Assembly (NCBI GenBank): GCA_024742705.1
Contig: JANSXZ010000013.1
Location: 1-64,000 of the forward strand
Direction: 5' to 3'
DNA: 64,000 nt
From: Paracoccaceae bacterium
GTDB lineage: Bacteria > Pseudomonadota > Alphaproteobacteria > Rhodobacterales > Rhodobacteraceae
Shown: in pieces, positions 1 to 7,818 of the stretch
Position numbering within the stretch: the first letter of the stretch is position 1
Layout: every line of letters begins with the position of its first letter
Notes under the pieces: model-generated
Told to the model about the DNA's origin: nothing
Seen by the model: only the letters and a program-made list of their open reading frames with translations
Databases searched by the model: none
Made by a program: the position numbers and the translations under genes

Positions 1-58
1 CCCCCCGGGGCCCGCGGCCCTGGGGTGGGCCCCTGGGCCCCCACCTCCGCCTGGCAGA
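1..58. other. GC-rich hairpin-forming end of window
   Basis: Almost pure G+C sequence next to the stop codon of the minus-strand YHS gene. GGTGGGCCC at 24-32 can pair with GGGCCCCCACC at 35-45 with a two-base bulge. It could be the downstream hairpin of that gene, but there is no T-run on the minus strand, so it is not a canonical intrinsic terminator. The upstream context lies outside the window. Confidence 0.3.
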
Positions 59-577
59 TCAGTCGCGCAGCGGCGCGGGGGATGCGAAGTTCGGGATCGG
101 GTTCGACGAGGCCGGGGCCGGATCGATCGACGGCCAGTTGTTTTCAGCCAGCGAAATGTTGCCCGGCACGTCTTCTTCCCAGAACCCAACCACATTCTTT
201 GTGATGTTCAGGTACAGAACGTCGTCAACGATACGCCACAGGTTCGGGTTGCCCGGCACCTTTCCGCCCTTTGACACGCCATAGGCGCAATGGCCGTCGT
301 AGGCCGGCGCATAACGGGCCGGATCGCTCAGGAAAGTGTCGCGGTTGGCCGCACTGGCAAAGGCGAATGTCGCGCCATTGTATTCGGCGGTGATGTCGGC
401 GCGGCCCGGCACGGCGGCAGGCTGAGGCGATCCGATGGGCTGCGCCGCGAGGCTGCGATAGGCCACCACATCATAGCCCGAAACGGCAAAGCCGGTCTGA
501 TCCACGAATTGCTCGCCGGCAAGCGCGCCTGTGGCAGCCAGCATTGCGGCCGCGGCCAGTATGGAAAATCGTTTCAT
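59..577 (-). CDS. YHS domain-containing exported protein
   Basis: A 172-residue protein. Residues 1-20 form a typical Sec signal peptide (basic MKRF, Ala/Leu core, ALA cleavage site). The mature part matches the YHS domain-containing (seleno)protein family: a GYDVVAY start near residue 34, EYNGATFAFASAANRDTF near 64-81, a GHCAYG block around residue 95, and the family tail FWEEDVPGNI followed by a NWP motif. YHS domains are often linked to metal binding; the role of this exported subfamily is not established. An upstream in-frame ATG would give 314 residues, but the internal ATG at 577 is preceded by GGAGA about eight bases away and exposes the signal peptide. It appears to be a single gene, separated by 160 bp from the SseB-like operon. 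Confidence 0.85.
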   Translation of the reverse strand: MKRFSILAAAAMLAATGALAGEQFVDQTGFAVSGYDVVAYRSLAAQPIGSPQPAAVPGRADITAEYNGATFAFASAANRDTFLSDPARYAPAYDGHCAYGVSKGGKVPGNPNLWRIVDDVLYLNITKNVVGFWEEDVPGNISLAENNWPSIDPAPASSNPIPNFASPAPLRD

Positions 578-737
578 CGTCAGTATCTCCGTTGATCCGG
601 CGGCGCGTGCCCGGTGCCGCGCCCTGCCTTGCGCACAACATGCCCTTCGCGGGACCGGATGCGAAGCACCCCTCCCCGCGATGTGATCGATCCGCATGGC
701 GCGTGATGTCACTGTAACAAGCAGGCCCGGCGCTGTC

Positions 738-1529
738 TCAGCGCAGGATCGGGGGCCGATCCGGATCGGATCCGGGCGCGGCCGGTTCGGCCCGCGCGGG
801 CACTTCAGGCTGCGGCAGATCAAAGCGCAGACCGTGGCGGGCCATATGCGCCGCGGCCGGATCAGAGGCGGCGAAGAACCCCACATCCATCGCCCCGGCC
901 TCGATCCCCGAAAACGTAAGTGCTTCGCCGGCGGCTTGCGCCAGGGCCGGTTCGCTGCCGGGGCGTGCATCGATGAAGCCCAGCAGATGGCCTTTCGTGC
1001 CACCGTCGTAGCTTACCCCGACCAGCCAGGCCGACTGGGCCAGCCCCGCCGCGCTGGCCAGTTTCGTGTCGAGTGCCCGCAAAAGCACTTCGGGCAGGCC
1101 GACAGGTGGCGCAAAACCTTCGATTCGCGCCTCGACCTCGCGGGGTGCGTGGCCCAGCGTTGCGTGCAGCCAGGCGACGGCCGGCGGCGGTATCAGGATC
1201 GCCGAGGCGGTTTCGAGGTTCACGGCAAGGCCGATGTCGCGCCCGGCCAGCATCGACGCCACCACCCGGCCCGTCAGCGCCGCATAGGGCGCCGGCCGCC
1301 CGACAAATCCGGCCAGACGCTCTTCACGGTCAAAGACCAGAACGAACCGTGCGTCGCCCAGATCGAACAATTCGGGCGAAAGGTCAGCGCCACGCGCCTC
1401 TTCGGTCAGCAAGACGAACAATTCGGCATCGGCCAGACGTTCATAGAACCGCAGCCGGGCCGCGTCGTCGGCTTCGTCGGCCTGCATCTGCCCGTGGGCC
1501 GCGTCCAGAAGGGTGGTTTCGGATGTCAT
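738..1529 (-). CDS. SseB family protein
   Basis: A 263-residue cytoplasmic protein with no signal peptide or membrane segment. Residues about 18-135 resemble the SseB N-terminal domain (FYERLADAELFVLL, FDREERLAGF, ALNLETAS-like block), and the C-terminal third (LVGVSYDGGTKGHLLGFIDA) looks like the trailing SseB-like half. The family is widespread, but its biochemical role is poorly known. Its ATG overlaps the stop codon of the uracil-DNA glycosylase by 4 bp (ATGA at 1526-1529), so translation is probably coupled. It is the last gene of a three-gene unit headed by a LysR regulator. A longer upstream start exists but would run through the glycosylase gene. Confidence 0.75.
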   Translation of the reverse strand: MTSETTLLDAAHGQMQADEADDAARLRFYERLADAELFVLLTEEARGADLSPELFDLGDARFVLVFDREERLAGFVGRPAPYAALTGRVVASMLAGRDIGLAVNLETASAILIPPPAVAWLHATLGHAPREVEARIEGFAPPVGLPEVLLRALDTKLASAAGLAQSAWLVGVSYDGGTKGHLLGFIDARPGSEPALAQAAGEALTFSGIEAGAMDVGFFAASDPAAAHMARHGLRFDLPQPEVPARAEPAAPGSDPDRPPILR

Positions 1530-2110
1530 GACAAAAGCTCCTTCACACGGCTGCGCAGCGCGGGCAGCACGTCCTGTTCGAACCAGGGGTTGCGCCGCAG
1601 CCACGCGGTGTTGCGCCATGACGGATGCGGCAGCGGAAAGACATGCGGCGCATGGGCGCGCCAATCGGCAACCGTGCGCGTCACGCTGTCGGCTGTGCCC
1701 AGATGCCAGCGCTGCGCGGCGCCCCCCACCAGCACCGTCAATGCCATCTGGCCCAGTTCCTCCATCACCCGCCGGTGCCATGTCCGCGCACAAAGCGCCG
1801 GCGGCGGCAAATCGGCGCCACGCGCATCGTAGCCGGGAAAACAGAACGCCATGGGCACGATGGCCACCCGGCCGGTATCGTAGAACTCTGCCTCGCTCAG
1901 CCCCATCCACCCGCGTAACCGGTCGCCCGATGCATCGGTGAAGGGCCGCCCCGAGGCATGCACCCGCGCGCCCGGCGCCTGCCCGGCCACCAGAACCCGC
2001 GCGCCCGGCGCGAACCACACCACCGGCCGCGGCGCATGGCCGGTGCGGGTGGTGGCGAACCGATCCGCGCAGAGCCGGCAGGCCATGATCCGCTCGCGCA
2101 GGGCGCTCAT
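1526..2110 (-). CDS. Uracil-DNA glycosylase family protein (Fe-S type)
   Basis: A 194-residue protein with the uracil-DNA glycosylase fold signature: GQAPG at residues 43-47, GRPFTDASGDRL at 54-65, and an HPSWRN motif near the C terminus that corresponds to the conserved HPS loop. Cysteines 11, 14, 90 and 107 are spaced C-x2-C, about 75 residues, C-x16-C, close to the iron-sulfur ligand pattern of family 4/5 glycosylases, so a 4Fe-4S cluster is likely. It would excise uracil from DNA in base excision repair, though glycosylase activity is inferred. It overlaps the LysR stop codon (ATGA at 2107-2110) and the SseB-like start, giving a tightly coupled trio. Confidence 0.85.
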   Translation of the reverse strand: MSALRERIMACRLCADRFATTRTGHAPRPVVWFAPGARVLVAGQAPGARVHASGRPFTDASGDRLRGWMGLSEAEFYDTGRVAIVPMAFCFPGYDARGADLPPPALCARTWHRRVMEELGQMALTVLVGGAAQRWHLGTADSVTRTVADWRAHAPHVFPLPHPSWRNTAWLRRNPWFEQDVLPALRSRVKELLS

Positions 2111-3045
2111 GCCGGGCCGCCCGCCGCCTGCAAGGCGACCTTGCGCAGCCATCCGTGGCGTGCCGACAAGGCGCTGCGCCGGTGCCAGACCAGATCGAAC
2201 AGCACCGGCGCCACCGAAAACGGCGGCGGCGTATGCGCAAAACCGTGAAACGACGTGCGCTCCAGCCGGCCCGGAAGGGTCGCCACGACGTCGGTGCCTC
2301 GGATCATCCGCGCCAGCGCGTAGGAATTGGCCGCCATGAACCGCAGCGACGTGCGCCGGGTTCCGGCATGCCCAAGGGCGATGGAAACGGCACTGTGCCC
2401 GGTTCCGCCGAAATCCAGCACCCCGTGCGGCGCCGCGACATATTGTGCCAGCGTCGTGATCGGCCCGCGCACCTCGGGATCGTAGTAGATGACATGGCGG
2501 TCGGAAAACAGAAGCGCGTTCTGCAGCGTCGGGGCGTAGCGTTCGGGGCGCACCGCGATGGCCAAATCGGCCTGCCCCGAATCCAGCGCATGGGCCAGGC
2601 CTTCGCGCGGGCCCAGTTCGATGTAGCGCAGCGCCAGGTTGGGCGCCATCTGGTTCAACAGTGCGGTCAGCCGGTCGAGGAACGGCATCTGTTCGACCAG
2701 GTTGCACGCCAGCGTCAGCGTCGAGGTATCGGTATCGGGGCTGTAGGCGGTGGCATTCGTCAGCGCCTCGAAGCCGGCCAGCAATTCGCGCACCCGCGGC
2801 ACCATCGCCACGGCACCTTCGGTGGGCGTGATGCCACGCCCGCGCTTGACAAACAGCGGATCCTGCACCGCCACCCGCATCCGTTCGAGCGCGTGGCTGA
2901 CCGTCGACTGGCTGACGCCCAGGGTCTCGGCCGTGCGGGTGATCGAATTGCTTTCGTAGATCGCCAGGAACATCCGCAGCATCCGGCCATCCAGCGCGAA
3001 CCTGTCGCCGGCGCCTGTCTGCCGGTCGATCCGATCATTGCTCAC
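2107..3045 (-). CDS. LysR family transcriptional regulator
   Basis: A 312-residue regulator. The N-terminal winged helix-turn-helix spans about residues 20-80 (FLAIYESNSITRTAETLGVS, then QSTVSHALERMR and DPLFVKRGRG). The effector-binding domain follows from about residue 105 (LTLACNLVEQMPFLDRLTALL). I chose the GTG at 3045 because GGAGG sits seven bases upstream and the length then fits the family; ATG starts at 3063 and 3093 are possible but lack such a site. It is first in a unit with the glycosylase and SseB-like genes and is divergent from kpsT across a 219-bp gap, so it could regulate itself or the capsule genes. The effector cannot be predicted. Confidence 0.85.
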   Translation of the reverse strand: MSNDRIDRQTGAGDRFALDGRMLRMFLAIYESNSITRTAETLGVSQSTVSHALERMRVAVQDPLFVKRGRGITPTEGAVAMVPRVRELLAGFEALTNATAYSPDTDTSTLTLACNLVEQMPFLDRLTALLNQMAPNLALRYIELGPREGLAHALDSGQADLAIAVRPERYAPTLQNALLFSDRHVIYYDPEVRGPITTLAQYVAAPHGVLDFGGTGHSAVSIALGHAGTRRTSLRFMAANSYALARMIRGTDVVATLPGRLERTSFHGFAHTPPPFSVAPVLFDLVWHRRSALSARHGWLRKVALQAAGGPA

Positions 3046-3264
3046 CGCCGCGCCTCCACCCATCTGCCTGTCGCCACCGGCCAGCCTAGACATGCCCGCC
3101 GCGCGACACAATCGCCCCGATGCCCCCGCCCGCGCGCCGCGCGCAGTTGGCAAGACCCCCTGTTTCGACATATTATCGCCCCAGTCCGAGGCTATCCGTT
3201 CCCGATACCTTCACAAAGAAGGGGCCGCCAAAGGCCATCCCAATACCGCAGAGCAGCCGCACCC
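3046..3264. promoter_or_regulatory. Divergent lysR / kpsT promoter region
   Basis: A 219-bp intergenic region between the divergently transcribed LysR gene and kpsT. LysR proteins commonly bind between themselves and a divergent target, so this is where operator sites would be expected. I see no clear T-N11-A dyad that I would call by eye, and no strong sigma-70 boxes. Confidence 0.35.
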
Positions 3265-3924
3265 ATGATTGAATTCGACCGTGTTTCCAAGTCCTTCTGG
3301 ACAGGACAGCAACGCAAGGTCATCCTCGACCGGGTGTCTTTTCGTGTCGAGCTGGGTCATTCGCTGGGCATCCTGGCCCCCAACGGCACCGGCAAGACCA
3401 CGCTGATCAACATGATGGCCGGCCTGGAAAAACCGGACGAGGGCGAAATCCGCCGCACCTGTAACGTGTCTTTTCCGTTGGGCTTCATGGGCGGCGTGGT
3501 GCCCAAGGTTTCGGCCACGGAAAACGTGCGCTACATTGCCAAGCTCTACGGGCTGGATCCCGATTACGTCGAAGCGTTCTGCCGCTGGCTCTGCAACCTC
3601 AACGAATACTTCGATCAGCCGATGGGCACCTATTCGGCGGGGATGCGCGCGCGGGTCAGCTTTGCGCTGATGCTGGCGCTGGATTTCGACATCTACCTGA
3701 TCGACGAAGGCATGCCCGCCACCACCGACGCGGATTTCAACCGCAAGGCCGGTGCCATCCTTCAGGAGCGGCTGCGCACCACGACCATCGTGATCGTGTC
3801 GCACCAGGCAGAAACCCTTGAGAAGTTTGCCCGCAGCGCGGCCGTTCTGGTGAATGGCCAACTGCACATGTTCGACACCTTGGAAGAGGCGAAAAGACTC
3901 TATGACTATGAAACCCAAGGCTAA
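3265..3924 (+). CDS. kpsT: Capsular polysaccharide export ABC transporter ATP-binding protein (KpsT-like)
   Basis: A 219-residue ATPase of the polysaccharide ABC-2 export type. It has a Walker A loop APNGTGKTT near residues 36-44 (the first Gly of the usual GxxGxGK is Ala), a signature YSAGMRARVSFAL near 125, a Walker B YLIDEGMPATTD near 148, and an H-loop VSHQ near 180. The short length and the YSAGM signature are typical of KpsT/RkpS proteins that drive capsule or lipid-linked glycan export across the inner membrane. The stop codon lies inside the start of the KpsE-like gene (23-bp overlap). The partner permease KpsM is not adjacent. An upstream extension in this frame runs through the lysR gene and was not used. 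Confidence 0.88.
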   Translation: MIEFDRVSKSFWTGQQRKVILDRVSFRVELGHSLGILAPNGTGKTTLINMMAGLEKPDEGEIRRTCNVSFPLGFMGGVVPKVSATENVRYIAKLYGLDPDYVEAFCRWLCNLNEYFDQPMGTYSAGMRARVSFALMLALDFDIYLIDEGMPATTDADFNRKAGAILQERLRTTTIVIVSHQAETLEKFARSAAVLVNGQLHMFDTLEEAKRLYDYETQG

Positions 3925-5524
3925 ACGCTTCCGCATCCGCCGCAGCCCGGCCACCGAAACCGCCAAACCCGAAGCGGCGCCCGCAACCCCGGCGGCCGCG
4001 CCCCGCGCGGCGGCGCCACAGGCGCAGGCCCGGCCACCGGCGCCCGACATGCAGACCGACATGGATGCGATCCGTCAGGAGGGTCTGACCGGCCGTCAGT
4101 TGCGCATGGCCCGCCGCGTGGCCCAGAAGCAGGGGCTGGCCGCCACATCCGATTACGAGGCCGTCAGCCTGCTTCGCCAGCAGGGCATCGACCCGTTTCA
4201 GCGCACCAACATGCTGGAACTGGTGGTTCCGCCCGCCGGGGCCGAACCGCATGAAGGCGGCGCACCGGATGCGTTTTCCGGCCTGCCGCCCGCGCGCACC
4301 GACCGCGTGCAACTGCCGCAGCGCATCGAGCCCAAGAAACAGGCGCTGCCCTCGACCGAGGTGAGCCCGCAGCAATCGCGCAACCGCGAGATCAGCGAGA
4401 TCCAGAAGGACATCGCAAAACGTCGCCGCCGCAAGATGGCGCTGCTCAGCACCCGGCTGGCGTTTTTCGTGATGCTGCCGACGCTGATCGCCGGGTGGTA
4501 TTTCTATGTCGCGGCGACACCGATGTATGCCACGAAATCCGAATTCCTGATCCTTCAGGCCGACGGCGCCGGTGGTCAGGCGCTGGGCGGCCTGCTGAGC
4601 GGCACGCAGTTCGCCACCAATCAGGATGCGATCGCGGTTCAGTCCTACCTGCAATCCAAGGACGCGATGCTGCGCCTCGACAGCGATGTGGGCTTCAAGA
4701 GCCATTTCTCGCAGGGGTGGATCGATCCGATCCAGCGCATCGCCACCGACGCGTCGAACGAAAGCGCCTACAAGACGTTCAAGAAGAACGTGAAAATCGG
4801 GTATGACCCGACCGAAGGCGTAGTTCGCATGGAAGTGGTGGCAGCCGATCCACAGATCGCCACCGAGTTTTCCGAACACCTGATCGACTATGCCGAAGAG
4901 CGGGTGAACGAACTGAGCCAGCAAAAGCGCGGCGACCAGATGGCGCAGGCGATGGAAGCCTTTGAGAACGCCCAGGCCGAACGCCGCAAGGCGCAGGAGG
5001 AGCTGGTGAACCTTCAGGTGCAGGGGTCGCTTCTGGATCCCGAGGCGGCCATCGCCAGCATCCGCAGCCAGATCAATTCGGTAGAGTTGCAGCTTCAGGA
5101 AAAGGAACTGCAACTGGCGGCGTTGCTGGACAATGCCCGCCCGAACCAGTCGCGTGTCGACGGCGCACGCGGCGATGTCGAACGTCTTCAGGCGCTTCTG
5201 GCCGAACTGAACGCAAGAATGACCGATGCCAGCCAGGGCGAAAACTCGCTCGCGGCGCTGACGGTTCGCCTGCAGATGGCGCAGGCCGATCTGGCCACCC
5301 GCGACCTGCTGCTTCAGTCAGCCTTGCAACAGGTCGAACAGACGCGGATGGAGGCGAACCGGCAGGTACGCTACCTGACGATCTCGGTCCAGCCCGTCGC
5401 ATCCGAGGAGCCAAGCTATCCGCGTGCCTTTGAGAACACGGTGCTGGCGTTTCTGATCTTCGCAGGCATCTACCTGATGATCTCGCTGACCGCTTCGATC
5501 CTGCGTGAACAGGTAACCACATGA
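3902..5524 (+). CDS. KpsE-like capsule polysaccharide export inner-membrane protein
   Basis: A 540-residue membrane-periplasmic adaptor. A basic, Ala/Pro-rich cytoplasmic region of roughly 175 residues comes first. A transmembrane helix follows at about 180-203 (LAFFVMLPTLIAGWYFYVAA), then a periplasmic section with a long heptad-rich coiled coil at about 320-470, and a second helix near 510-535 (NTVLAFLIFAGIYLMISL). This two-helix hairpin layout is that of KpsE/RkpR/BexC adaptors, which link the ABC exporter to the outer-membrane channel. The long N-terminal extension is unusual against the E. coli KpsE plan. The ATG at 3902 (MTMKP) is chosen; 3908 is equally possible, with GGAAGAGG upstream of both. 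It forms an overlapping pair with kpsT. Confidence 0.82.
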   Translation: MTMKPKAKRFRIRRSPATETAKPEAAPATPAAAPRAAAPQAQARPPAPDMQTDMDAIRQEGLTGRQLRMARRVAQKQGLAATSDYEAVSLLRQQGIDPFQRTNMLELVVPPAGAEPHEGGAPDAFSGLPPARTDRVQLPQRIEPKKQALPSTEVSPQQSRNREISEIQKDIAKRRRRKMALLSTRLAFFVMLPTLIAGWYFYVAATPMYATKSEFLILQADGAGGQALGGLLSGTQFATNQDAIAVQSYLQSKDAMLRLDSDVGFKSHFSQGWIDPIQRIATDASNESAYKTFKKNVKIGYDPTEGVVRMEVVAADPQIATEFSEHLIDYAEERVNELSQQKRGDQMAQAMEAFENAQAERRKAQEELVNLQVQGSLLDPEAAIASIRSQINSVELQLQEKELQLAALLDNARPNQSRVDGARGDVERLQALLAELNARMTDASQGENSLAALTVRLQMAQADLATRDLLLQSALQQVEQTRMEANRQVRYLTISVQPVASEEPSYPRAFENTVLAFLIFAGIYLMISLTASILREQVTT

Positions 5525-5526
5525 GC

Positions 5527-5570
5527 CAATCCGCTGGCGTGCCACTGCGGGCGGTGGCGCCAGCGGATTG
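5527..5570 (+). terminator. Long hairpin after kpsTE
   Basis: CAATCCGCTGGC begins at 5527 and pairs with its complement ending at 5570. After a small bulge, GCCAC pairs with GTGGC around a loop of about eight bases. It starts two bases after the KpsE-like stop codon. The following sequence is TCGTTTCC, a poor U-tract, so it may act as a processing or weak termination structure. Confidence 0.55.
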
Positions 5571-5609
5571 TCGTTTCCGAACCTCGCGGGGCTGTTTGCC
5601 CACGGCGCA

Positions 5610-5625
5610 TTAACCATTTATTAAC
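5610..5625. promoter_or_regulatory. Perfect CtrA-type box TTAA-N7-TTAAC
   Basis: TTAA at 5610-5613, seven bases, then TTAAC at 5621-5625. This is an exact match to the full-length CtrA recognition sequence known from Caulobacter and conserved in Rhodobacterales. It lies in the gap between the convergent kpsE-like and asmA-like genes rather than upstream of an annotated gene. A 46-codon ORF begins with ATG at 5648, but I do not consider it supported as a gene. Confidence 0.5.
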
Positions 5626-5658
5626 CTTTTGCAACATCGTGAGTGATATGGCGCGGAT

Positions 5659-5683
5659 CTTGCCGCGCCGCTGCGCCGGCAAG
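5659..5683. other. GC-rich hairpin between CtrA and DnaA boxes
   Basis: CTTGCCG at 5659-5665 pairs with CGGCAAG at 5677-5683, and the inner CGC/GCG can pair as well, leaving a short loop. No T-run follows on either strand. Its role is unknown. Confidence 0.4.
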
Positions 5684-5706
5684 ACACACCCAATCCATGC
5701 ACAGGT

Positions 5707-5715
5707 TTATCCACA
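5707..5715 (+). promoter_or_regulatory. Consensus DnaA box
   Basis: TTATCCACA, an exact match to the strong consensus DnaA-binding 9-mer, 82 bases after the CtrA box. A single box does not define an origin; isolated boxes can be regulatory or titrate DnaA. Confidence 0.4.
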
Positions 5716-5780
5716 GGCACGGCGCGTTCTGACCCAAGCGCCGACGTACCGTGAAAGCCAGCAGTACCAATGCCTTGCAA

Positions 5781-7712
5781 TCAGTCGTTGCCCAAAAGCC
5801 TGAGAAGACCGTCCCGCGCCTTCTGTTCAAGGGCATCCTTGACCGTATCCTCCAGCGATTTGCCGTCGGTTCGGGTCGTGTCGAGTTCGTCCAACAACTT
5901 CTGTTCGACCTTTTCGCGCACCTCCTCGCGGATCTCCTCAACCTTGCCGTCGGCGTTCAACTTCAGCGCTTCGCTCAGATCGGGATAGAACCGCGGGGCC
6001 GACCATGGCCCGGCGATGCGCACCGGAATCGCCACCCCCTGACCGGAACGCGCGCGCAGGGCGATCGGCGTAAAGAGGTAATCCAGATCCCGCGCGCCCA
6101 ATCCGATCCGCCCGGATCCTTCGGCACGGTAATTCGCCAGCAGCAGTGCCAGGTCCGAGTTGCGCGCCACCCCTTCCGACAGGGTAAAGCTGGCGGTCAG
6201 CGCATCGAAAACGGTGGTGCCGTCGCCGGTTTCGCCCGAACGCATCAGCCTGTCGAGATCAATGCCGGAAAACACGCCGCGCCCGATGGCGATCTGCCCG
6301 CCACCCGAAAGCGATCGCATGATCGCATCCTCGCTGTTGCCGACGCCCAGGAACCTCAGTTCGGCGTCGGCCTTGCCCGACACCCGGTCAGTGCCGGCAA
6401 ACCGGTTCAGGAGCGTCTGCATTTCAACACCCTGCGCGCGCAGATCGCCACCGACCGAAAGGCCATTTCGGTTGTTGGCCACCAGTTCACCGCTCAGGTT
6501 GCCGCCAAAAACAGCCGCCTCGGCGATGGTCAGAACGGCGCGCGACCGGTCCAGCGTCAGCACCGCGCGCGTCGGTCCCAGATCGGCGGCATCGGTCGCG
6601 ATGGCTTCGGCCGACAAGGTGATGCTGCCATCCGCGAGGGCCAGCGCACCGGCGTCGATCGGTTGCGTCGACCACCCCTCGGCGCCCGCCGCGGCCGGCG
6701 CGGCGCCGGACCCCGCAGGCGTGGTCAGATCCAGTCTCCCGGCGGTCAGTTGCGCTGTAACCCGTGGCACGGCGCCCAGCGCGATATCGGCCGCGCCCGT
6801 CGCGCGGTTGGCCCCGGAAGCCATGGAAAGGTCGCGCAGCGACACCCGCGCGTCGCGCGTCAGCGTCAGATCCGTCGCGATTTGCAGCGATTTTCCCTGT
6901 CCCTGCGTCAATGCCCCGGTCGCGACACCGAAGGCGGCGAGGAACCGTTGCGTGTCTTCTGCCGTCAGCACAAGCCGGCCGGCAGCCTCGGCGGCCGTGC
7001 TGGCGCGGCCGTCAAAGCCCAGGCTGCCGCCCGGCGCCGCCAACCGCGCCGAAACCTGCGATATCGCCCCCGCGAGGAACGCGACAGGGTCGGCGATCTG
7101 GCTTTCGATCTCGATCAGGGCGCCGGCAAGATCGAACTGTCCGGACAATTGCGCCGGCGCGTCGGCGCGCGGCCATGCGAGATCGGCGCCGACCCGTGTT
7201 ACCGAAACCTCGGGCGCGTCCGGCGCGCTGTAGATGAAGCGCGCGTTGCGCACGCTCAGCCGTTCGATCGTCACCTCGGCGGATCCCGTCGGCTGCGGCC
7301 GCGCGTCCGCCGGCGATGCCGGGGCTGCGCTGCCGAAGATCCAGTTGGCGCTGCCGTCGGCGCGCGCAGCGAGGCGCACGACCGGATCTTCGATGACCAC
7401 ATGGCGCACCTGCAGCGCGCCGCGCCACAGCGCGGACGTATCCACACCCAACGACATGGCGCGCGCCGTCAGCATCGGTTCGGGGCCGGCCCATTCGGCG
7501 TTGGCCATCACCACCGGGCCGGTCTCTACGCCCAGGACCGGCCAGACGCTCAGCGAAACATCGCCGTCAATGCGCACAGCACGGCCGATGCGGTCCTCGA
7601 TCTGATCCAGCGCGATGCGTGCGATGCGATCCTTGGGCAGCAAAAACAGCAGCCCTACCAAAAGCAGCGCCGCCACCACCAAAGCACCCACCAGCCGAAG
7701 CACCCATTTCAT
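5781..7712 (-). CDS. AsmA family protein
   Basis: A 643-residue protein with one N-terminal membrane helix (residues 5-25, LRLVGALVVAALLLVGLLFL) followed by a large periplasmic region. The sequence KDRIARIALDQIEDRIGRAV just after the helix and the block near residue 490-530 (GGGQIAIGRGVFSGIDLDRLM) are AsmA hallmarks, as is the C-terminal YPDLSEALK region. AsmA-like proteins are bridge-type proteins implicated in phospholipid transport to the outer membrane and in envelope assembly. The start at 7712 has GGAG eight bases upstream and places the helix at the N terminus. The gene is divergent from rimO across 106 bp. Confidence 0.88.
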   Translation of the reverse strand: MKWVLRLVGALVVAALLLVGLLFLLPKDRIARIALDQIEDRIGRAVRIDGDVSLSVWPVLGVETGPVVMANAEWAGPEPMLTARAMSLGVDTSALWRGALQVRHVVIEDPVVRLAARADGSANWIFGSAAPASPADARPQPTGSAEVTIERLSVRNARFIYSAPDAPEVSVTRVGADLAWPRADAPAQLSGQFDLAGALIEIESQIADPVAFLAGAISQVSARLAAPGGSLGFDGRASTAAEAAGRLVLTAEDTQRFLAAFGVATGALTQGQGKSLQIATDLTLTRDARVSLRDLSMASGANRATGAADIALGAVPRVTAQLTAGRLDLTTPAGSGAAPAAAGAEGWSTQPIDAGALALADGSITLSAEAIATDAADLGPTRAVLTLDRSRAVLTIAEAAVFGGNLSGELVANNRNGLSVGGDLRAQGVEMQTLLNRFAGTDRVSGKADAELRFLGVGNSEDAIMRSLSGGGQIAIGRGVFSGIDLDRLMRSGETGDGTTVFDALTASFTLSEGVARNSDLALLLANYRAEGSGRIGLGARDLDYLFTPIALRARSGQGVAIPVRIAGPWSAPRFYPDLSEALKLNADGKVEEIREEVREKVEQKLLDELDTTRTDGKSLEDTVKDALEQKARDGLLRLLGND

Positions 7713-7818
7713 TGCAAGATCTCCGCCATTGCCTGCGCCCGAGTGTACCGCAGCGCATGTTCCGCGCAATGGTCACGATGGTCTTGCACGCGCACCGCTC
7801 TGCGCTTAAGCCGACAGC

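Noticed and set aside
5525-5780. Replication origin
   Set aside because: One DnaA box and one CtrA box are not enough; no AT-rich unwinding element, no cluster of boxes, and no origin-linked genes nearby.
5648-5788. 46-codon ORF just after the CtrA box
   Set aside because: Weak ribosome-binding site, no recognisable features, and it runs into the 3' end of the convergent asmA-like gene; mentioned only in the finding.
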